Assembly: GCA_016929355.1 (NCBI GenBank)
Contig: JAFGJA010000121.1
Location: 1 to 13,663, forward strand
Source of the DNA: Anaerolineae bacterium
GTDB lineage: Bacteria > Chloroflexota > Anaerolineae > Aggregatilineales > Aggregatilineaceae
Length of the DNA stretch: 13,663 nt
Direction: 5' to 3'
Both the position numbers and the translations under genes were made by a program. The notes under the pieces were generated by a model that saw only the letters and a list, made by a program, of their open reading frames with translations, searched no databases and had not been told where the DNA came from. Below are positions 7,405-13,663 of this stretch, piece by piece (position 1 is the first letter of the stretch; every line of letters starts with the position of its first letter).

Positions 7405-7899
7405 TTAGGCCGGGTCTTCCATCTGCGGAATCGAGCGTGTATAGACACCCGGTTCCGTTTCGCGCGGCGTCCCTTCGACATCCGGCGGCGTCGGGGTCAG
7501 CAGCATATCTTTCGTATAGATCGCGTCGCGCCGGTCCGTGAAGCTCAGACGAAATTCATGTTCCAGCACAATCGCCTCAGTCGGGCAGGCGTCTTCACAA
7601 TAGCCACAGAAAATGCAGCGCAGCATATTGATCTCGTATGTTTTCGCGTAACGCTCGCCGGGACTGTAGCGTTCTTCGTCGGTATTCTCCGCCGCTTCAA
7701 CCCAGATCGCGTCCGCCGGACACGCCGCCGCGCACAATGAACACCCGATACATTTTTCCAGGCCGTTATCATAGCGCTTGAGCACATGGCGACCCTTGAA
7801 GCGCTCACGCAGTTGGCGTTCCTCTTCAGGATACTGAATCGTAACCTTCTTTTCGAGAAGATGTTTAAAAGTTGTCGCAAAACCTTTGACAACGTTCAT
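7405..7899 (-). CDS. nuoI: NADH-quinone oxidoreductase subunit I (2 x [4Fe-4S])
   Basis: This ferredoxin-like subunit carries clusters N6a and N6b, which pass electrons from NuoG towards N2 and quinone. Of its 164 aa, two classical CxxCxxCxxxCP motifs are seen: Cys50/53/56/60 (EKCIGCSLCAAACP) and Cys95/98/101/105 (LRCIFCGYCEDACP). The N-terminal helix (FATTFKHLLEKKVTIQYPEE) is the amphipathic segment that normally lies on the membrane, and the length is near that of E. coli NuoI (180). The start at 7899 is firm: GAGGTG lies 6 nt before the ATG. The C-terminal tail (about 130-164) is proline- and acid-rich. The gene follows nuoH after 69 nt. Confidence 0.97.
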   Translation of the reverse strand: MNVVKGFATTFKHLLEKKVTIQYPEEERQLRERFKGRHVLKRYDNGLEKCIGCSLCAAACPADAIWVEAAENTDEERYSPGERYAKTYEINMLRCIFCGYCEDACPTEAIVLEHEFRLSFTDRRDAIYTKDMLLTPTPPDVEGTPRETEPGVYTRSIPQMEDPA

Positions 7900-7968
7900 T
7901 TGTTACACCTCATTATCTGAACTGCCTCTACGATGTTCAGCCCCATCGTTGTTTAATTTGGTTGCTCG

Positions 7969-9207
7969 TTAACGGCCAAAGCGTCCCGACATGGATACCA
8001 CCTCGACGCGGCGGCTGGCCCCGGTGGGTTCGGCTTTGCGACCTGCGCGACCAAACCAGAGTGCCAACCCAGCCAGAAAGACGATCCACCCGGCAATAAT
8101 CACCACTATAAACGCGGTACTGCTCAATTCTTCTTCAAGAATCACGGTAATCGCGCTCCAGACCACCGCCACCAATGAGAAGGGCAGCATGACTTTCCAC
8201 CCGAAGGCCATCAGGCGATCATAGCGGATGCGGGGCAGTGTGCCACGTACCCAGATCATCGCGGACAACAACGCGATCACTTTAAGCGTGTAGACCACCG
8301 GCCCTAACCAGGGCAAACCGTCAAAAAAGAATGGAGAATATCCACCAAAGTACAGCGCCACACCGATTATACTCACGGCGATCATGCCAATGTATTCTGC
8401 CAGGAAAAACATGGCGAACTTCATGCCGCTATATTCCGCGTGATACCCGGCGGTGAGTTCCTGTTCCGCTTCGGGCATATCAAACGGCGCACGGTTGACT
8501 TCGGCCAGCAGCGCCACCGCCATGATTAGCGCCGCCAGGGGATTCTGGAAAACAAACCAACTCAGGATCGGCGTATCGCTTTGTGAGGTGATAATATCGC
8601 CCACGCTCATCGATCCGGCCAGCATAACGGGCACAACCATCGCCAAGCCCATGCTAAGTTCATAGCTGACCATCTGCGCCGACGAGCGCAAAGCGCCAAG
8701 CATCGCGTACTTGTTATTGCTCGACCAGCCCGCCAAGACGATCCCGTAAATGCCGATACTGGTAATGCCCAACAGCCACAAAACGCCAACATTAACATCG
8801 GTCAAGCCTTGCACCATGCGATACCACTTGCCATCAAACCAGGGAATCGCAATCTTCGGCCCAAATGGAATCACCGCGACAACCAGCAGCGACGGAACAA
8901 CTTTGATGATCGGGGCCAACCAGAACACGACTTTCAGCGCATGGGAAGGGGTTATATCTTCTTTGAAGATCAGCTTGATGCCATCGGCGGCGGGTTGGGC
9001 CATGCCTTTAAGCGGAGTCCGGTTGGGGCCAAGCCGCGCCTGCAAAAACGCCAGCAAACGCCGTTCCAGCACCGTTGTCAGGGCAAAACCGGTTAGCAGT
9101 ACAACAAATATGATCAGGCTGGTTACGATGGCATGAATGACCGTACAGGTTCCATTGCTGGCACATTCAATGACCGTACTTGTTTCACTGGGTCCAAGTC
9201 CAAACAT
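7969..9207 (-). CDS. nuoH: NADH-quinone oxidoreductase subunit H, extended at both ends
   Basis: NuoH forms much of the quinone chamber and the link to the proton path. Family signatures are all present: ERRLLAFLQARLGPNR (48-63), WSSNNKYAMLGALRSSAQM (161-179), the acidic loop EVNRAPFDMPEAEQELTAG (236-254), HAEYSGMKFAMFFLAEY (256-272) and WVRGTLPRIRYDRLM (319-333). At 412 aa it exceeds E. coli NuoH (325). It has about 25 residues before TM1, including Cys15 and Cys21, and a final membrane helix followed by a basic tail of about 29 residues (384-412). The ATG at 9207 lies 2 nt after the nuoG stop. Its GAGGGAT ribosome-binding site lies inside the nuoG 3' end, so the two genes are probably translationally coupled. 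Confidence 0.97.
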   Translation of the reverse strand: MFGLGPSETSTVIECASNGTCTVIHAIVTSLIIFVVLLTGFALTTVLERRLLAFLQARLGPNRTPLKGMAQPAADGIKLIFKEDITPSHALKVVFWLAPIIKVVPSLLVVAVIPFGPKIAIPWFDGKWYRMVQGLTDVNVGVLWLLGITSIGIYGIVLAGWSSNNKYAMLGALRSSAQMVSYELSMGLAMVVPVMLAGSMSVGDIITSQSDTPILSWFVFQNPLAALIMAVALLAEVNRAPFDMPEAEQELTAGYHAEYSGMKFAMFFLAEYIGMIAVSIIGVALYFGGYSPFFFDGLPWLGPVVYTLKVIALLSAMIWVRGTLPRIRYDRLMAFGWKVMLPFSLVAVVWSAITVILEEELSSTAFIVVIIAGWIVFLAGLALWFGRAGRKAEPTGASRRVEVVSMSGRFGR

Positions 9208-9209
9208 GC

Positions 9210-11804
9210 TTATCCCTCAATCATTTCTGCCACTGTCACGGTACAGACTGCCGGGGCCGGTGGGAGCGGCGATTGGTTCAGATGGCGGGGAACCAGGACT
9301 GTACCAACCGGTACGGTATCGCGCACCTGAACAGTCACGTTAATTGCCCGATCATCGACGGTTAGCATGATCGGCGCACCATCCACCAGCCCTAAATCGG
9401 CGGCATCCTGCGCGCTGAACGCGGCATAAGGGGTCGGTACGCGCGGGTGCATGATGCGGCTGCGTTCAAACAACGTGCCCCGATCATATAACACCTGCAC
9501 CGGGACCAGCAGCAATCCATCTGGAGTTTCGCTCGCCACATCCACCGGGCGCACCGTCAATTGATATTTTTCCTTTTCGGCGTTGGTGGCCCATTGCACA
9601 CCCAGTCCGCCCGTATTGGCATAAGCCGTGCCGCCGTAATACAAATCCAGCCCGCCCACATCGGGGAACTGGGCTTCAACCTCGGCTAACTTCGGATAGC
9701 CCATCTCGGCGTAACGCAGGACGTGCTGCGTAATGTCGCGCATGACCAATCCGGCGGAGATACGCGCTTTTTCGCCGCCCTTCATGCCTGCGCCGATAGA
9801 AGCGAACACTTTCCAACCGGGCAACGTAGCCTCAAGCGGTGTCTGCGCCATATAGAAACGCTGCACGCGCCGCATTCCAGAGGTATACGTGCCTTCGCGT
9901 TCCGCGAAACTCTGCACCGGCAGCACCAGATCGGCAGCCTCGGCAGTGGGCGTCATAAACTGCGTGCTGACGACGACATATTCCGCTTTTTCGATAGTTG
10001 CCGCCATCTGTCCATCTTCGCCCACCGGATCGGCTTCCGCAATGAACCACAGCGCCGGGGCTGTATCAAGTAAGCGCACCGTCGCTTCGGACGAGAAGCC
10101 CATATCAAATGCGCCCTGCATATTACCGCCATCCCACACCGGGACCAGTCCATTATTCGGCCTGGCGACATGTCCGGTCATAATCAGCAGATTCGCGGCG
10201 GCTTGCATCAGTTCGGCGTGTTGATCCAGCGTCAGCCCTTCGCCACCAACGAACACCACCAGATTTTCTACACCACACAGCATTTCTGCCGCTTCGTTTT
10301 GTTCCTTCGGTACGCGCGCGCCTTTGAGCGATTCCTCAAACGCCGCGAAATCTTCGACCCGTGCGTCAATCAAATCGCTATCAAGATTGCTCTTTTTGCG
10401 GCTGGCAATCACGGCGAAATTGTTCAGCACGTCTACCGCATCACCGTATGCGTAATGAACGGTGGCGCTGGCATGTTGATCGAGCTTGGTCGGGCGTCCG
10501 TTGGCGACGACCACTTTCGCGCCGCGATCTGCCGCTTGCTTGACTTGCAGATACCAGACTGGGGCTTCTTCTTCCAGATCAGAGGCAATGACCAGAATCG
10601 CACTGTCTGAGCCCATATCCTGAATGCGTGTGCCAACACCCACGCCAACCTGTGTCACCTGCTCATGCCCGGTCATGGTCGCGGGCCAGAGGCCAAGCTG
10701 ACAGTTACGATCCGTCAGGCGGGCCAAACGGCGCATTTCCCAATAATCCTCATTGGAGAGCATGGGACCAGCCAGGAACCCGACCTGATCTTTATACTGC
10801 GCCAGTTTTGTGCCAATTTCCTTATACGCAGTGGCCCAATCGATCTCGACCCATGCGCCATTTTCGCGCTTCATGGGAGATGTCAGCCGATCCGCCGCCA
10901 AACTGTGATGGTGGCCGAAACGCCCCTTATCACAAATCCAGATTTCATTCACGGATTCGTTCTGGCGCGGCATGATGCGTTTGATCACGTGCTTGCCGCC
11001 CGAGTCACGATCCAGACGGGTGCTAGCGCTGATGTTGCAACCCACCGGGCAGTAGGCGCAGATGCTCGGCACTTCTTTCAATTCCCACGCACGCGCGCCA
11101 AAGCGGAAATCAGCCGTTGTTAGCGCCCCCACCGGACAAATGTCGGTGGTGTCGCCACTAAATTTTGTATCAAAGGCCGGATCGCTGATCGTGACGATCT
11201 GCAAGCGGCGTCCGCGTTCGTGGAACGCCAAAACGTCATCGCCCACGATTTCGTCACAAAAACGGACACAACGCGCACACTGGATGCAACGCTCACGATC
11301 CAGGTAAATCAGATCACCAAGCGGCACATGTTTATCCAGGTGGAGTTTGTCATCATATAAGAAGCGTGATTCGCCCGGTCCATACGCCATCGTCAGGTTT
11401 TGCAGGGGACATTCGCCACCCTTATCACAGATCGGGCAGTCGAGCGGGTGACTGGTCAGCAGAAATTCAAGGATCGCGGCGCGGCCTTCAAGCGCTTTCG
11501 CCGTGTTGGTCTTCACAACCATGCCCTGAAATGTGGTTTGCGTACACGCTGTTTGCAACTTGGGGAACCACCGCACGACGGGATCGCCGTTATCATCCAG
11601 TTCCGGTTCGCCTGTGGCGCGATTCACCGCCACGCTGCCCAGTTCCACCAGACACATGCGACACATGCCCACCGGGTCCATTTTGGGGTGGTAACAAAAC
11701 ACCGGAATGTCGATGTCGTACTGTTTCGCCACATCCACCAGATTCAATCCCGGCAGCACGTCATAGGCTTGGTTGTCAATCGTAATTGTTACCGTATCGG
11801 CCAT
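9210..11804 (-). CDS. nuoG: NADH-quinone oxidoreductase subunit G (Fe-S / molybdopterin-like)
   Basis: NuoG is the large electron-wiring subunit of the peripheral arm, 864 aa (E. coli about 908). Its cluster ligands can be read in order. [2Fe-2S] N1b: Cys37, Cys48, Cys51, Cys87. The His-Cys [4Fe-4S] cluster: His119, Cys123, Cys126, Cys132 (HPLDCPICDKGGEC). The next [4Fe-4S] cluster: Cys173/176/179 with Cys223 (ERCIQCARCVRFC, DICPVGAL). N7: Cys249/252/256 (SICAYCPVGC) with Cys291 (WICDKGRFGHHH). From about 300 to 640 it has the molybdopterin-oxidoreductase fold that complex I retains without cofactor, and from about 765 to 858 the dinucleotide-binding-like C-terminal domain. It starts with ATG at 11804, 3 nt after the nuoF stop, with GAGG 11 nt upstream. 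It is intact. Confidence 0.97.
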   Translation of the reverse strand: MADTVTITIDNQAYDVLPGLNLVDVAKQYDIDIPVFCYHPKMDPVGMCRMCLVELGSVAVNRATGEPELDDNGDPVVRWFPKLQTACTQTTFQGMVVKTNTAKALEGRAAILEFLLTSHPLDCPICDKGGECPLQNLTMAYGPGESRFLYDDKLHLDKHVPLGDLIYLDRERCIQCARCVRFCDEIVGDDVLAFHERGRRLQIVTISDPAFDTKFSGDTTDICPVGALTTADFRFGARAWELKEVPSICAYCPVGCNISASTRLDRDSGGKHVIKRIMPRQNESVNEIWICDKGRFGHHHSLAADRLTSPMKRENGAWVEIDWATAYKEIGTKLAQYKDQVGFLAGPMLSNEDYWEMRRLARLTDRNCQLGLWPATMTGHEQVTQVGVGVGTRIQDMGSDSAILVIASDLEEEAPVWYLQVKQAADRGAKVVVANGRPTKLDQHASATVHYAYGDAVDVLNNFAVIASRKKSNLDSDLIDARVEDFAAFEESLKGARVPKEQNEAAEMLCGVENLVVFVGGEGLTLDQHAELMQAAANLLIMTGHVARPNNGLVPVWDGGNMQGAFDMGFSSEATVRLLDTAPALWFIAEADPVGEDGQMAATIEKAEYVVVSTQFMTPTAEAADLVLPVQSFAEREGTYTSGMRRVQRFYMAQTPLEATLPGWKVFASIGAGMKGGEKARISAGLVMRDITQHVLRYAEMGYPKLAEVEAQFPDVGGLDLYYGGTAYANTGGLGVQWATNAEKEKYQLTVRPVDVASETPDGLLLVPVQVLYDRGTLFERSRIMHPRVPTPYAAFSAQDAADLGLVDGAPIMLTVDDRAINVTVQVRDTVPVGTVLVPRHLNQSPLPPAPAVCTVTVAEMIEG

Positions 11805-11807
11805 AAT

Positions 11808-13115
11808 TTAGTCAGCCTCAATAAGAAGTTTTAGTCCGGGTTCTTTGACAGTTTCTTCGGCAGATTTCGTTACATAACGTTCGTACTCATCGCGGAATTG
11901 GCGTACCGTCGCCAGCACCGGATTCACAGCAAATTCGCCTAATGCGCAGAGCGTAAGGCCCGCCATCTGCACCGGCACTTGCTCCAACAGTTCAATATCG
12001 CGCATCGTGCCGTGTCCGCTTAACAGCCGGTGATAGATTTGATCCAGCCAATAACATCCCTCGCGGCAGGGGGTGCATTTGCCGCAGCTTTCATGTTTGA
12101 AAAAGTGAATCATCTTGGCGGCGGCCCACACGATGTCGGTATCTTCGTCCATCAGAATGAACGATGCTGAGCCTAGTGTGCTGCCGAGTTCGGCCACACG
12201 CTCATAAGTCAATGCCGCATCTAACACTTCCTCAGTCACTTTTAACACCGGACCACTCGCGCCGGAGGGTAAAATGCCTTTGAGCGCTTTGCCATTCGGA
12301 ACACCGCCCGCGTGATCGTAGATCAATTCGCGGAACGTTGTGCCAAACGGGACTTCATAGTTACCGGGTTTTTCAACATGGCCGCTCATACAGAAAATCT
12401 TAGGGCCAGTACTCGGATGCACGCCGATCTCTTTGTAGGCATCCGCGCCATTGACCAAAATCCAGGGCACATTCGCCAGTGTTTCAACGTTGTTCACGAC
12501 GGTGGGGTAGTAGTACAACCCGCCGCCCATCTGCGCCGGGAAGGGCGGACGCACACGCGGCTGACCGAGCAACCCTTGCAGGCTGTTCAGCAGCGCGCTT
12601 TCCTCACCGCAGATATACGCGCCCGCGCCGAGATGCACATACACCGGGCAGCTCCACCCGGAACCGAGAATATTATCGCCCGCCAGATTCGCGTTTGTAG
12701 CTTCTTCGATGCGTTCTTCCAGTTGGTGCGCTAAATCCCAGAACTCGCCGCGACAGTAGATATAGACAGCGCTGGCCTGGATCGCATACGCCGCAATCAA
12801 CGCCCCTTCGATCACCTGATGCGGGTTCGCTTCGAGCAGTTCCCGATCCTTAAACGTGCCGGGTTCGCTTTCGTCGGCATTGACCGTCACGTATTTAATT
12901 GCGGCATCTTTGGGGATAAAACTCCACTTGCGCCCGGCGGGAAAACCCGCCCCACCACGCCCGCGCAAGTTCGAATCCAGCACAATCTGGATCACCTCTT
13001 CCGGCGAATGATTCTGAACGGCTTTCTTCAACCCGTCGTATCCGCCGTTAGCGACATAGGTCTCAAACTGCCAGAGGTCAGGAATATCACGATTACGCAG
13101 CAGAATGTTTGCCAT
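11808..13115 (-). CDS. nuoF: NADH-quinone oxidoreductase subunit F (NADH/FMN binding)
   Basis: NuoF binds NADH and FMN and carries the first [4Fe-4S] cluster (N3) of the chain. In the 435-aa product, LRGRGGAGFPAGRKW (50-64) is the glycine-rich nucleotide-binding loop. ADESEPGTFKDRELLEANPH (80-99) and GAGAYICGEESALLNSLQG (163-181) belong to the FMN site, and an SLBB-like region follows at about 250-300. The N3 ligands are Cys344/347/350 (ESCGKCTPCREGC) and Cys390 (GLTLCALGEFA). The frame is open up to 13223, but that extension would overlap the preceding gene and has no family resemblance. The ATG at 13115 with AGGGA 8 nt upstream gives the usual length and N-terminus. It lies 11 nt after the acetyltransferase stop. 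Confidence 0.97.
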   Translation of the reverse strand: MANILLRNRDIPDLWQFETYVANGGYDGLKKAVQNHSPEEVIQIVLDSNLRGRGGAGFPAGRKWSFIPKDAAIKYVTVNADESEPGTFKDRELLEANPHQVIEGALIAAYAIQASAVYIYCRGEFWDLAHQLEERIEEATNANLAGDNILGSGWSCPVYVHLGAGAYICGEESALLNSLQGLLGQPRVRPPFPAQMGGGLYYYPTVVNNVETLANVPWILVNGADAYKEIGVHPSTGPKIFCMSGHVEKPGNYEVPFGTTFRELIYDHAGGVPNGKALKGILPSGASGPVLKVTEEVLDAALTYERVAELGSTLGSASFILMDEDTDIVWAAAKMIHFFKHESCGKCTPCREGCYWLDQIYHRLLSGHGTMRDIELLEQVPVQMAGLTLCALGEFAVNPVLATVRQFRDEYERYVTKSAEETVKEPGLKLLIEAD

Positions 13116-13123
13116 AAATTTAG

Positions 13124-13128
13124 TCCCT
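13124..13128 (-). promoter_or_regulatory. Ribosome-binding site of nuoF
   Basis: AGGGA (minus strand 13128-13124) sits 8 nt before the nuoF ATG and overlaps the TAG stop of the acetyltransferase gene (13129-13127). It supports the 13115 start over the longer open frame and suggests that translation of the two genes is coupled. Confidence 0.7.
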
Positions 13129-13564
13129 AAACGTCGTCTGCATCCCGCTTGGTCAAATAATGAATGTCGGGATGCGTCATATAGCCTACTTTTTGAAAGA
13201 GCGCGAGACTCGGATCGTTCCAATCTTCGATCAGCGCCGCGATGATCCGCATTCCCTGATCGTGTAATTGCTGTTCGGCGGCGGCGATCAAACGCTGGCC
13301 TAATCCCTGGCGGCGAAAATCCGGGTGGATGGCTAGCCGGTTAAGCCAGCCCTTGCGCCCGTCATGGGTCGCCACGATGACTCCGATCAATTGCTCACCA
13401 GCCCGCAGTCCGATCACGGTTTGCGTATCTCCGGCGAGTTGGGCGGCGAATTGCGCGCGGCTGTCGCGTCCAACAGGACGGATTGACAATCCCGCCGCGA
13501 TCCACAAGTCCCGTACCGCGTCATAATCCTCGGCGGTGAGGATCACTACCGTCATATCAGCCAT
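13127..13564 (-). CDS. GNAT-family N-acetyltransferase inside the nuo operon
   Basis: The 145-aa protein is a single GNAT domain that would transfer an acetyl group from acetyl-CoA to an amine. Motif A is clear: LNRLAIHPDFRRQGLGQRLI (74-93), with the pyrophosphate-binding RRQGLG at 84-89. The C-terminal NDPSLALFQKVGY (116-128) matches the family's motif B, where a residue near the end (Tyr128) often serves as general acid. The beta strand QLIGVIVATHDG (58-69) precedes motif A, as expected. There is no signal peptide or membrane helix, so it should be cytoplasmic. ATG at 13564 has AGGA 10 nt upstream; a second ATG at 13555 is possible. It lies 12 nt after the nuoE stop and 11 nt before nuoF, so it is almost certainly co-transcribed with them. 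The substrate is unknown; a free metabolite and a protein N-terminus or lysine are both possible. Confidence 0.92.
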   Translation of the reverse strand: MADMTVVILTAEDYDAVRDLWIAAGLSIRPVGRDSRAQFAAQLAGDTQTVIGLRAGEQLIGVIVATHDGRKGWLNRLAIHPDFRRQGLGQRLIAAAEQQLHDQGMRIIAALIEDWNDPSLALFQKVGYMTHPDIHYLTKRDADDV

Positions 13565-13576
13565 TGTCTGCTGATC

Positions 13577-13663
13577 CTAGTCCTCGCCGGACTCGCTGGC
13601 GGTTTCGGTAGCGGTGTCTGTGTCAGATTCCGACGCCGCTTCAGCGCGCAATTGTTCGATCAA
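13577..13663 (-). CDS. nuoE: C-terminal end of a probable NADH-quinone oxidoreductase subunit E
   Basis: An open frame enters from the right edge and ends with TAG at 13577, giving 28 residues: LIEQLRAEAA followed by a tail made almost only of Ser, Thr, Asp, Glu, Ala and Gly. The helix IEQLR fits the end of NuoE, where the sequence usually closes with a helix like this. Its place, directly before nuoF apart from the acetyltransferase, is where nuoE belongs in the standard order. No cluster cysteines are inside the window, so the assignment rests mainly on position. Confidence 0.6.
   Translation of the reverse strand: MIEQLRAEAASESDTDTATETASESGED

Noticed and set aside
7930..7949. Short hairpin between nuoH and nuoI (ACGATG / CATCGT, 8-nt loop)
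   Set aside because: It has only 6 bp, no T-run, and sits inside a continuous operon. It may be chance.
13116..13223. Longer N-terminus for nuoF reaching to 13223
   Set aside because: It overlaps the acetyltransferase gene by nearly 100 nt, shows no NuoF resemblance, and the ATG at 13115 has a good ribosome-binding site and gives the normal length.
1..13663. tRNA, rRNA, CRISPR array, insertion sequence or prophage genes
   Set aside because: I searched by eye and saw no such pattern. Nearly all of the window is occupied by the nuo genes.

Overview
The window holds the distal two thirds of a 14-gene-type respiratory complex I (NADH:quinone oxidoreductase, nuo) operon. Everything is on the minus strand, so transcription runs from the right edge to the left. 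Reading in that direction: the last 28 codons of a probable nuoE, a small GNAT acetyltransferase gene, then nuoF, nuoG, nuoH, nuoI, nuoJ, nuoK, nuoL, nuoM and nuoN. A clear intrinsic terminator follows, and then the start of a short-chain dehydrogenase gene that leaves the window at the left edge. nuoA-D should lie beyond the right edge.

The organism cannot be named from this window. The moderately high GC, the E-F-G-H-I-J-K-L-M-N order, the GTAGGG-type palindrome between nuoJ and nuoK, and the extracytoplasmic DUF4397-like domain are all compatible with Chloroflexota (Anaerolineae-like). That is an inference from general resemblance, not a database result. The presence of nuoE/F/G shows a complete NADH-oxidising enzyme rather than the 11-subunit, ferredoxin- or F420-type. 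NuoG keeps the four cysteines of the extra cluster N7.

How the genes work together: NuoE/F/G form the NADH-dehydrogenase module (FMN plus Fe-S chain). NuoI and NuoH connect it to the quinone site. NuoJ/K/L/M/N form the proton-pumping membrane arm, and their key Glu/Lys residues are all present. Spacing is tight (2-20 nt) at most junctions and loose around H-I (69 nt), I-J (121 nt) and J-K (68 nt).

Most unusual points: (1) NuoJ is 401 aa, more than twice the normal length, because about 215 residues resembling two tandem DUF4397 beta domains sit in the loop between TM4 and TM5, predicted to be outside the membrane. (2) A GNAT acetyltransferase is embedded between nuoE and nuoF. (3) The nuoJ-nuoK spacer holds a perfect 12-bp palindrome that competes with a second hairpin reaching into the nuoK ribosome-binding site. 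(4) NuoL carries a His/Asp-rich loop and a second acidic insertion. (5) A possible promoter for the downstream dehydrogenase gene overlaps the nuo terminator.
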